The notes under the pieces are model-generated. The model saw nothing but the letters and a program-made list of their open reading frames with translations, did not search any database and was not told where the DNA came from. From Ferroplasmaceae archaeon UBA567 (GTDB lineage: Archaea > Thermoplasmatota > Thermoplasmata > Thermoplasmatales > Thermoplasmataceae), in NCBI GenBank assembly GCA_002505185.1, contig DAUP01000126.1, positions 1 through 5,038 on the forward strand: a DNA stretch of 5,038 bases, read 5' to 3'. The translations under genes and the position numbers were made by a program. Positions 1-5,038 of this stretch are shown here, one piece after another. The first letter of the stretch is position 1. Every line of letters starts with the position of its first letter.

Positions 1-19
1 TTTTGTTATATACTGATTT

Positions 20-36
20 CGAAAAACCTTTATATG
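20..36 (+). promoter_or_regulatory. Archaeal BRE/TATA promoter of lysC-asd
   Basis: A purine-rich BRE-like element (CGAAAAA, 20-26) lies directly before a TATA box (TTTATATG, 29-36), the usual arrangement for archaeal TFB/TBP promoters. With the common spacing of about 25 bases from the TATA centre to the transcription start, the mRNA should begin near 55-60. That is only about 6-11 bases before the lysC ATG at 66, so the transcript would have almost no leader. It would probably drive both lysC and asd, since no gap separates them. This is a pattern match; no transcript data are available. Confidence 0.6.
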
Positions 37-50
37 GAAGTGTTATACAA

Positions 51-78
51 AATGAAAGTGGTAAAATGCAAGTTGTAA
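51..78 (+). repeat. 14-bp imperfect tandem duplication over the lysC start codon
   Basis: Bases 51-64 and 65-78 are adjacent copies that match at 12 of 14 positions, differing at 55/69 (A/C) and 60/74 (G/T). Each copy carries an ATG, at 52 and 66. Each would encode a LysC-like beginning: MKVVK from the first copy and MQVVK from the second. Because 14 is not a multiple of three, the first ATG is out of frame with lysC. It opens an eight-codon frame (MKVVKCKL) that ends with TAA at 76-78, inside lysC. The simplest reading is a duplication of the original start region, with the second copy now serving as the start. Confidence 0.8.
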
Positions 79-1112
79 AGATCGGTGGATCAATATTGAA
101 AAATAAGGAAGATTTACTCCTTATAAAACAAAAATTGATGGACTGCCATAGTTGCATTATTGTTACATCCGCTCTGAAGAATGTAACGAATATGTTAATA
201 AATGCCTATGAGACAAAAAACACAGGGATTATTGATAATATTTACAACATGCATATTAACACAATAAATGTTAACCCAGAAACTGCTAAAATCCTCATGA
301 AATACAGAGATAAATTGAGGGACCTCGTCCTGAGGGAACATTCTTTGTCTTTGCGGGATAATATAATATCATATGGGGAGAGAATGGCAACTGTCCTGCT
401 GTATAATTTCTTTAAGGACAATGGATTCAATGCCTCTTATATAATAGATCCATTGCTGGTTACGGATGATGTTTTCAGCAATTCTAACTGCATTATGGAT
501 AAAACGGCTAAGAAGATTATGAATACTGTTTTAGGTGATTTTACCATAGTACCAGGATTTTATGGTGCCACAGAAGATGGGCAGATTACAACCGTAGGCC
601 GTGGTGGCAGTGATTATACTGCCATGGTATTTGCATCGGTGCTCAATTGTGATGTAAGGATAATAACCGATGTTCCGGGAATAATGACTTCCGATCCAAG
701 GGTATTCGAAAATTCCAGAACTCTTCCAGAGGTTTCCATGAGTGAAGTTCTTAAAATGTCCCATTTCGGCGTAAAAAATTTTAATTACAAAACCTTTGTT
801 CCCGTACTTGGAATGGATATAAACATAACTGTGGAATCACTATATGAGGAAGGCATAACGAGAATAACCAAAAAACCAGTGAACAGCGTCAAATGCGTGG
901 CACTCACTGGCTATGGCAATGACAGCGGTAAAAACATGCTGGTCTTTATAGGGCATGGGCTCTCTGATCCAGATATAAGCGGTAATATAATTTCTGCAAT
1001 AGGTCAGGAACATCTGTACCACATGGATGGCCTTTCACTGTCACTCCTTGTTGATGATGACCTGATAAACAACAAAAGATGCTTCCAGGAGGCACCTCTA
1101 TGGATAAAATAA
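66..1112 (+). CDS. lysC: Aspartate kinase, short form with one ACT-like regulatory unit
   Basis: This enzyme phosphorylates L-aspartate to 4-phospho-L-aspartate with ATP, the first step toward Thr, Met, Ile and possibly Lys; it is cytosolic. The 348-residue protein shows the amino-acid-kinase fold: KIGGS (5-9), VTSALKNVTN (33-42), SYGER (102-106), TTVGRGGSD (175-183) and ITDVPGIMTSDPR (200-212). Residues expected for catalysis and aspartate binding (Lys5, Glu105, Arg179, Asp183) are present. The usual HPRT motif near the end of the kinase domain reads NYKT (240-243). After it, residues about 272-348 hold only one ACT-like unit, whereas typical monofunctional enzymes run to about 400-470 residues with two. 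ATG 66 was chosen because MQVVKIGGS is the family's usual N-terminus and a TATA box lies just upstream. The frame is open to the window edge, so a longer form cannot be excluded. The end overlaps asd by 13 bases. Confidence 0.93.
   Translation: MQVVKIGGSILKNKEDLLLIKQKLMDCHSCIIVTSALKNVTNMLINAYETKNTGIIDNIYNMHINTINVNPETAKILMKYRDKLRDLVLREHSLSLRDNIISYGERMATVLLYNFFKDNGFNASYIIDPLLVTDDVFSNSNCIMDKTAKKIMNTVLGDFTIVPGFYGATEDGQITTVGRGGSDYTAMVFASVLNCDVRIITDVPGIMTSDPRVFENSRTLPEVSMSEVLKMSHFGVKNFNYKTFVPVLGMDINITVESLYEEGITRITKKPVNSVKCVALTGYGNDSGKNMLVFIGHGLSDPDISGNIISAIGQEHLYHMDGLSLSLLVDDDLINNKRCFQEAPLWIK
1087..1092 (+). promoter_or_regulatory. Strong Shine-Dalgarno site for asd, inside lysC
   Basis: AGGAGG lies seven bases before the asd ATG at 1100 and within the last codons of lysC. 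It decides the asd start in favour of 1100 over the in-frame ATG at 1079, which lies upstream of this site. As an internal operon gene, asd needs its own ribosome site, unlike the near-leaderless first gene. Confidence 0.85.
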
Positions 1113-2122
1113 GGGTTTCGCTTCTGGGATCTACTGGCATGGTAGGCCAGAAAATGATAAGGCTTCTGGAGAATCATCCATACATTGAACTGGTTAAGCT
1201 GAGTGCATCTGATTCAAGAATAGGAAAAAAATATTCAGAAACAGTTAGCTGGATAGAGCAGGGTGGCATACCTGAAAAATTCCGTGATATGAGGCTTGTA
1301 TCTTCATCTCCTGAGGATAATAGGGATGTGGACTACGTACTTTCTGCCCTTCCACCTGAGGCTGCGGAACCTGCGGAAATTCAACTGGTAAAAAATGGAA
1401 TAAATGTCATATCAAATGCCTCGCCATACCGCCTTTCAAAGGATATACCACTTATAAATCCTGAACTTAATTTTGAACATCTAAGAATACTTGAAGGAAA
1501 GGACACAAAATTTGTTAAAAACCCAAATTGCACATCTGCCATAATGGCCATGCCAATAGGCGAGATACTTGGACTTGACTATGAACGGATTTTTCTGGTT
1601 TCAATGCAGGCAATTAGCGGTGCTGGATTTACTGGACTGCCCTATATGTCCATTGATGATAATATAATACCATATATCCATGGAGAGGAGGAAAAGATAC
1701 CTGCAGAGATATCAAAGATGTATGGCATGGCAGAAAATGGAGAAATAAATAGCAGAAAAATCAGGATGTCTGTAACATCGGTAAGAGTTCCTGTTAAGGT
1801 AGGGCACATGGGTATACTGAATGTGGAGTTGAAAAGCAGGCCGGATATTGAAAACCTGATTGCAAGAATCAAAAATTTTTCACCACTCCGTGGATTCACT
1901 GGACTGTACAATGCACCGAAACATCCCATAGTTGTACATGACGAAGAGGACAGGCCTCAGAATGCCATAGACACATACAATGGCATGGAAGTCCATATAG
2001 GCAGAATTTCCTATAATGACGGGAACCTGAGAATGGTAATCCTTGGAAACAATCTTGTAAGGGGAGCTGCAGGAATTACCATACTTACCCTTGAAACTAT
2101 GAAGCAGATGAATTTAATTTGA
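1100..2122 (+). CDS. asd: Aspartate-semialdehyde dehydrogenase, archaeal/fungal type
   Basis: This enzyme reduces 4-phospho-L-aspartate with NADPH to L-aspartate 4-semialdehyde, the step after LysC. The 340-residue protein has the normal family length. An N-terminal Rossmann domain starts with GSTGMVGQ (10-17) for NADP binding. The catalytic cysteine is Cys144 in NPNCTSA, with Gln170 following in SMQAISGAG. Arg229 and the acid/base His236 lie in RVPVKVGH. DRPQNAID (284-291) and the C-terminal GNNLVRGAAG (316-325) are also typical of the family. Archaeal malonyl-CoA reductases are close paralogues, but fusion to an aspartate kinase operon strongly favours the Asd assignment. The start at 1100 follows an AGGAGG site, and MDKIRVSLLGSTG is a natural N-terminus. 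The gene overlaps the lysC end by 13 bases, so translation is probably coupled. Its stop overlaps the convergent HAD gene by 9 bases. Confidence 0.95.
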   Translation: MDKIRVSLLGSTGMVGQKMIRLLENHPYIELVKLSASDSRIGKKYSETVSWIEQGGIPEKFRDMRLVSSSPEDNRDVDYVLSALPPEAAEPAEIQLVKNGINVISNASPYRLSKDIPLINPELNFEHLRILEGKDTKFVKNPNCTSAIMAMPIGEILGLDYERIFLVSMQAISGAGFTGLPYMSIDDNIIPYIHGEEEKIPAEISKMYGMAENGEINSRKIRMSVTSVRVPVKVGHMGILNVELKSRPDIENLIARIKNFSPLRGFTGLYNAPKHPIVVHDEEDRPQNAIDTYNGMEVHIGRISYNDGNLRMVILGNNLVRGAAGITILTLETMKQMNLI

Positions 2123-2755
2123 TTTTATATAATTTATAACAGACATAATATTCCCACCTAAAGTTATTTTAGATATTTTTGAAAGTGCCTTGCTGTCACT
2201 GTTGAAAGCTATAAAGTTGTTCACAGCCCTGTACATCGAGTAATCCGATTCCGAATCACCAACGGCAATGCATTCCTCCGGTGAAACATTATATTTTTCC
2301 ATTACTTTTTTCATGACTGTGTCCTTTTTTAAAGGATTAACCTGAACTTCTCCATCAGGGATAATCTTGCCTGTGCTGTCTAAAAAAATCCCATTGGCAT
2401 ATGCTTCATCGATGCCAAAATCTTTCACCAGCCTTTCTGCAAGCCATAAAATACCACCGGAAACGATTACGGACATAATACCCTTTCTTTTCAGGTATGA
2501 TATGGCATTTTCAAGCCCGGGCATTGGTTCTATTTCATCCAGTATTTTTTTGATATCATCGTATCTTATTCCTGGATATTTCTCTATCCATGCCCTGATA
2601 TCCCTGATAAAAAAATCCTCATATGACAGTTTTCCGTCCATATACTTAAGAAAGTTCTCCCTGTTATTTATTCCCAGTCTATTGTTGACATAGAACCAGC
2701 TGCTTTTCTCCGCAGTAAGAACACCATCCATATCAAAGAAAATTATTTTTATCAT
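2114..2755 (-). CDS. HAD-superfamily phosphatase, SerB-like (subclass IB), substrate unknown
   Basis: This is a predicted cytosolic, Mg-dependent phosphohydrolase of 213 residues. Motif I is FFDMDGVLT (6-14), with nucleophile Asp8 and acid/base Asp10. A helical C1-type cap follows at about 15-77. Motif II is VSGG (98-101, Ser99), motif III is Lys143 or Lys144 in VNPLKKD, and motif IV is GDSESD (166-171). The overall order matches phosphoserine-phosphatase-like proteins. However, the canonical DxDST and GDGxND are here DMDGV and GDSESD, so serine phosphate is not assured as substrate. A KSSW stretch (17-20) sits right after motif I; I associate it with archaeal SerB-like proteins of unclear role. 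The start at 2755 puts motif I at its normal position near the N-terminus. The ATG follows the proS stop by one base, so the two genes are almost certainly cotranscribed and coupled. The 3' end overlaps asd on the other strand. Confidence 0.85.
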   Translation of the reverse strand: MIKIIFFDMDGVLTAEKSSWFYVNNRLGINNRENFLKYMDGKLSYEDFFIRDIRAWIEKYPGIRYDDIKKILDEIEPMPGLENAISYLKRKGIMSVIVSGGILWLAERLVKDFGIDEAYANGIFLDSTGKIIPDGEVQVNPLKKDTVMKKVMEKYNVSPEECIAVGDSESDYSMYRAVNNFIAFNSDSKALSKISKITLGGNIMSVINYIKSN

Positions 2756-2756
2756 T

Positions 2757-4148
2757 TCAGTAAGTCCTGGAAAAGGAAGATATTTTCCCCGGCTTTCCAC
2801 ATACAATGCATGGCCCTGTTAAATCAATATTTCTTATTGCCCCAAGTGCAACCTTTTCAGATATTTTTTCTATTTTGTCAGAACATTCCCTTGCCCCGCA
2901 CCAGTATGCCATTATCATTTTATCTTCATTTATTTTTTCCATACTGTCAATAAAAAGTGTGTTGGCTTTATAAAATTCAGAGGCCTTAGCCTGAATGTCA
3001 GAATTAACTTCCTGGAGGTATTCATACATATCTCTGATATCCTCTAATTCTGCTCTTATCTTTTTCTTCCTTGTCCTTAATGATATGGTCACAGTTTTTT
3101 CTGCAACTTCCCTTTTTCCTATTTCAATTCTTACAGGAACTCCCTTCATTTCCCAGTCATTGAATTTATATCCTGGTGTATAATCGCTCCTATCGACCTT
3201 ACACCTTATTCCTATTTCCCTTAATTTTGACTGTATATTGTCTGAATATTCCAGAATTTCATCATAATTATCTCCAGGTATGGGAACTATTATTACCTGT
3301 ACAGGCGCAAGTTTATATGGCAATACCAGACCCCTGTCGTCACCGTGGATTCCTATTACTGCAGCCATCAGGCGTTCACTGAGGCCGAATGTGGTCTGTG
3401 AAACATAGTTCATATCACCCTTCTCATCCAGATATTTGATCCCATAATTCTTTGCAAAATTTTCACCGTACTCATGTATTGTACCGATCTGCAGGGAACG
3501 ATATCCGGGCATTGGTGTATCAAATGCCACTGAATACATAGCTCCGGGAAATTTGTCCCAGTCAGGCCTTATGTCCATGGAAAAATTAATACACAGATCA
3601 TTTGAAAGCCTTTCCATTATTTTTAAATAATCATCCATCTGCCTTTCAGCATCATCAAAATCCCTGTGTGCCGTATGAGCCTCATAAAAGTGGATTTCCC
3701 TGACCCGTATGAATGATCTGGTATGCTTTGTTTCGTAACGGTACACATTCACTATCTGGAATATCCTGAATGGAAGGTCCGTATGTGACCTTATCCATAA
3801 AGGAAACATGGTATACATTGCCGCCTCGCTTGTTGGCCTAAGTGCCAGATCTATGTCCAGTGGAGTTGTGCCACCTTTGGTAACCCAGTATATTTCATTT
3901 TCAAAGCCCTTTACATGCTCAAATTCCACTTCGAGCTGTTCTCTTGATATTAATACAGGAAAACTTACCTCTTCTATTCCACTGTCACCGGAATATTCTC
4001 TCAGAAGCGAATCTATTGAATGCATTATTTTAAGCCCGTAGGGCAGCCAGACATTCATTCCTTTGATATTATAACGTTTGTCGCTTAATTTTGCAATGTC
4101 TATAATTTCGTTGTACCATTCACTGAAATTAGTTTTATTATTTTCCAT
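2757..4148 (-). CDS. proS: Prolyl-tRNA synthetase, archaeal/eukaryotic type
   Basis: This class II synthetase attaches proline to tRNA-Pro in the cytosol. The 463-residue protein has the usual archaeal length and lacks the bacterial editing insertion. Numbering is from the ATG at 4148. RPTSEAA (104-110) is in the active site. Motif 2 is YRYETKHTRSFIRVRE (136-151) followed by EAHTAH. DTPMPGYRSLQIGT (210-223) leads to motif 3, GLSERLMAAVIGIHGDDRG (255-273). The anticodon-binding domain (about 279-378) contains GYKFNDWEMKGVPVRIEIG (326-344). The C-terminal domain carries Cys417, Cys422, Cys447 and Cys450 as a C-x4-C/C-x2-C likely zinc site, and the chain ends in Tyr as is typical for this type. 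The start at 4148 is preferred over an in-frame ATG at 4169 because a TATA box centred near 4173 places the transcript start almost exactly at 4148, giving a leaderless mRNA. The downstream HAD gene follows after one base. Confidence 0.96.
   Translation of the reverse strand: MENNKTNFSEWYNEIIDIAKLSDKRYNIKGMNVWLPYGLKIMHSIDSLLREYSGDSGIEEVSFPVLISREQLEVEFEHVKGFENEIYWVTKGGTTPLDIDLALRPTSEAAMYTMFPLWIRSHTDLPFRIFQIVNVYRYETKHTRSFIRVREIHFYEAHTAHRDFDDAERQMDDYLKIMERLSNDLCINFSMDIRPDWDKFPGAMYSVAFDTPMPGYRSLQIGTIHEYGENFAKNYGIKYLDEKGDMNYVSQTTFGLSERLMAAVIGIHGDDRGLVLPYKLAPVQVIIVPIPGDNYDEILEYSDNIQSKLREIGIRCKVDRSDYTPGYKFNDWEMKGVPVRIEIGKREVAEKTVTISLRTRKKKIRAELEDIRDMYEYLQEVNSDIQAKASEFYKANTLFIDSMEKINEDKMIMAYWCGARECSDKIEKISEKVALGAIRNIDLTGPCIVCGKPGKISSFSRTY
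2765..2768 (-). promoter_or_regulatory. Weak Shine-Dalgarno candidate for the HAD gene, inside proS
   Basis: On the minus strand AGGA lies nine bases before the ATG at 2755 and within the last proS codons. It is short and slightly distant, so re-initiation by ribosomes finishing proS (TGA, one base, then ATG) may matter more than this site. Confidence 0.4.
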
Positions 4149-4169
4149 CTGACATTTATCTTTAACCAT

Positions 4170-4179
4170 TATATATTAT
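4170..4179 (-). promoter_or_regulatory. Putative TATA box for leaderless proS transcript
   Basis: On the minus strand TAATATATAA runs from 4179 to 4170. It includes part of the stop codon of the upstream membrane gene and its centre is about 25 bases before the proS ATG at 4148. That is the normal TATA-to-start distance, so transcription would begin at the A of the ATG. No Shine-Dalgarno sequence lies before that ATG, which fits leaderless initiation. Readthrough from the membrane gene promoter is also possible, since the gap between the two genes is only 27 bases. Confidence 0.55.
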
Positions 4180-5006
4180 TTTTTAACCTGGGTCTCTGTC
4201 AGGAGATAAGTATTTATCCATGCATATATGTATAAAATTATAAGTCCTACCGTGAATGCTACTATGGAATAAACAAAAATCTCCAGTTTTGTAACGCTGT
4301 ATATCATATAATCTGAAAAGGTTGAAATCCCAGTGGGAAAAACATATGCCCAGACTGCCATGGATTGCCTTTGCCGGATGTGTGTGATTGCTACTGCCCC
4401 TGAAACAAGAAACAGGAACAGGTCAAACCCCCATAACATGACTGATGTGTTTACTGCAAAATTTAGAGGAACATAGAATATGCCTATGTAATTAAACTGC
4501 GGCATAAACATGATATTTATTATGAGCATACTTAAGGCACCCACAGGAATCATTGCTGTCGGGGCAGTTTGAAGATAATTTTGCCGGTCACTTATATGTG
4601 ATATATAGGCTGATATTCCCACAAAGAGAAACTGGAAAAAGGAAATGCCAAAGGCAATCATTACCATAAAATAAACTGTACGGAGTATACTGAGGCTGTA
4701 ATACTTAGACATTGGTGGAGTCAACATGACAGAAGATAATATTATGTTCGCGCTCATGACTATGGAGGGGACAAGGATGGCATATGTTACTCTGCCGAAA
4801 CTATATTTATTGGTATATAGATTATAATTTAGGACTATGTTGATCAAAATTACTACAGTGTAAAAAAACAGGAAAAGGTAATAGAAAAGATATGCCACAG
4901 ATCCATTTAATCCTACATATGAAGTATAGAAGAATGCAAAGGCATAATAAAGCACTCCAAGGAATGCAATAAAGCTAAATTTTGTAATATCTTTATAATC
5001 TTCCAT
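4176..5006 (-). CDS. Eight-helix integral membrane protein, possibly TDT/SLAC1-like transporter
   Basis: A 276-residue, highly hydrophobic protein of the cytoplasmic membrane. I count eight likely helices at about 10-28, 36-60, 72-93, 107-133, 148-168, 180-206, 216-237 and 241-266. Charged loops (NKYSFGR 66-72, SHISDRQN 136-143, HIRQRQ 209-214) and the C-terminal QVKK all fall on the same side, so the positive-inside rule predicts both ends in the cytoplasm. No signal peptide is evident. Helices 3, 5 and 7 carry Pro/Gly kinks (ILVPS, APTAMIPVGA, WAYVFPTG). These, and especially WAYVFPTG, recall the tellurite-resistance/dicarboxylate (TehA, Mae1, SLAC1) family, but that family normally has ten helices and over 300 residues, so the match is tentative. 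The substrate is unknown. The only reasonable start is the ATG at 5006, about 20 bases past a TATA box, with no Shine-Dalgarno site. The stop lies 27 bases before proS; the pairing may be only positional. Confidence 0.8.
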   Translation of the reverse strand: MEDYKDITKFSFIAFLGVLYYAFAFFYTSYVGLNGSVAYLFYYLFLFFYTVVILINIVLNYNLYTNKYSFGRVTYAILVPSIVMSANIILSSVMLTPPMSKYYSLSILRTVYFMVMIAFGISFFQFLFVGISAYISHISDRQNYLQTAPTAMIPVGALSMLIINIMFMPQFNYIGIFYVPLNFAVNTSVMLWGFDLFLFLVSGAVAITHIRQRQSMAVWAYVFPTGISTFSDYMIYSVTKLEIFVYSIVAFTVGLIILYIYAWINTYLLTETQVKK

Positions 5007-5022
5007 TATGAGATTTTTATTC

Positions 5023-5030
5023 TTTATATA
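5023..5030 (-). promoter_or_regulatory. TATA box upstream of the membrane protein gene
   Basis: TATATAAA on the minus strand (5030 to 5023) is centred about 20 bases before the ATG at 5006. The usual TATA spacing would place the transcript start at or a few bases around the ATG, again pointing to a leaderless or near-leaderless message. The BRE region reaches the window edge (TTTTCCGG, 5038-5031) and cannot be judged fully. Confidence 0.55.
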
Positions 5031-5038
5031 CCGGAAAA

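Noticed and set aside
3..65. Extension of lysC upstream to a TTG at base 3, or beyond the window edge
   Set aside because: The frame is open, but MQVVKIGGS at ATG 66 matches the family N-terminus, and the BRE/TATA signals lie inside the would-be extension. It cannot be excluded without the upstream sequence.
1..78. C-terminal end of an upstream gene in frame 1, open from the window edge to TAA at 76-78
   Set aside because: Only 25 codons are visible, with no recognisable motif, and the stretch includes a promoter and the duplicated start region. It is more likely chance openness, though the upstream sequence would settle it.
1079..1099. Earlier ATG for asd, seven codons upstream
   Set aside because: The AGGAGG site lies after this ATG and is ideally spaced for the one at 1100; the extra residues (MLPGGTS) do not fit the family N-terminus.
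1871..1880. A5T5 palindrome inside asd
   Set aside because: It is a short, symmetric AT run within coding sequence, likely by chance in AT-rich DNA and too far from any gene end to be a terminator.
1642..1929. 95-codon open frame antisense to asd, and similar shorter antisense frames in lysC, proS and the HAD gene
   Set aside because: They lie opposite well-supported genes, have no recognisable domains or start signals, and are the expected mirror of biased codon use.
1100..2122. Malonyl-CoA reductase instead of aspartate-semialdehyde dehydrogenase
   Set aside because: The families are paralogous, but overlap with an aspartate kinase gene makes the aspartate pathway far more likely.
2756..2806. 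Longer N-terminus for the HAD protein starting at 2806 inside proS
   Set aside because: It would add 17 residues before motif I, which normally lies within the first ten or so residues, and would overlap coding proS sequence extensively.
3665..3745. Motif 2 region of ProS reads HFYEAHTAH, where I would expect FKEAHTAH
   Set aside because: The neighbouring catalytic motif residues are intact and small differences here occur across archaeal enzymes; I cannot show that it is unusual without an alignment.

Overview
This window looks like a compact, AT-rich archaeal chromosome, most likely from an acidophile of the Thermoplasmatales (a Ferroplasma/Picrophilus/Cuniculiplasma-like genome). The reasons are as follows. 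The prolyl-tRNA synthetase is the archaeal/eukaryotic type with a C-terminal Cys4 module and a terminal Tyr. The aspartate-semialdehyde dehydrogenase is the archaeal/fungal type. Ile is often ATA and Arg is mostly AGA/AGG. TATA-box promoters sit so close to start codons that leaderless or near-leaderless mRNAs are expected. The lineage call is an inference from these traits, not from a database match.

Layout: five protein genes fill almost the whole window and no gene-free stretch exceeds 65 bases. On the + strand, lysC (66-1112) and asd (1100-2122) overlap by 13 bases and form a two-gene operon behind a BRE/TATA promoter at 20-36. On the - strand, read right to left, are an eight-helix membrane protein (5006-4176), proS (4148-2757) and a HAD-family phosphatase (2755-2114). 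A TATA box precedes the membrane gene and another lies across its stop codon just before proS. proS and the HAD gene are one base apart and should be translated together. The two groups converge and overlap by 9 bases at 2114-2122. No RNA genes, insertion sequences, CRISPR arrays or clear terminators were seen.

Function: LysC and Asd carry out the first two steps from aspartate to aspartate 4-semialdehyde, the branch point to Thr, Met, Ile and, in some organisms, Lys. ProS charges tRNA-Pro. The HAD protein is SerB-like but its substrate cannot be read from sequence. The membrane protein resembles the TDT/SLAC1 anion-transporter fold only tentatively.

The window is mostly ordinary housekeeping DNA. 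The points most worth a second look are a 14-base imperfect tandem duplication exactly at the lysC start codon, which creates a second out-of-frame ATG and a tiny overlapping reading frame; a shortened LysC with only one ACT-like regulatory unit and a degenerate motif at the end of its catalytic domain; and the proS promoter embedded in the end of the preceding gene.
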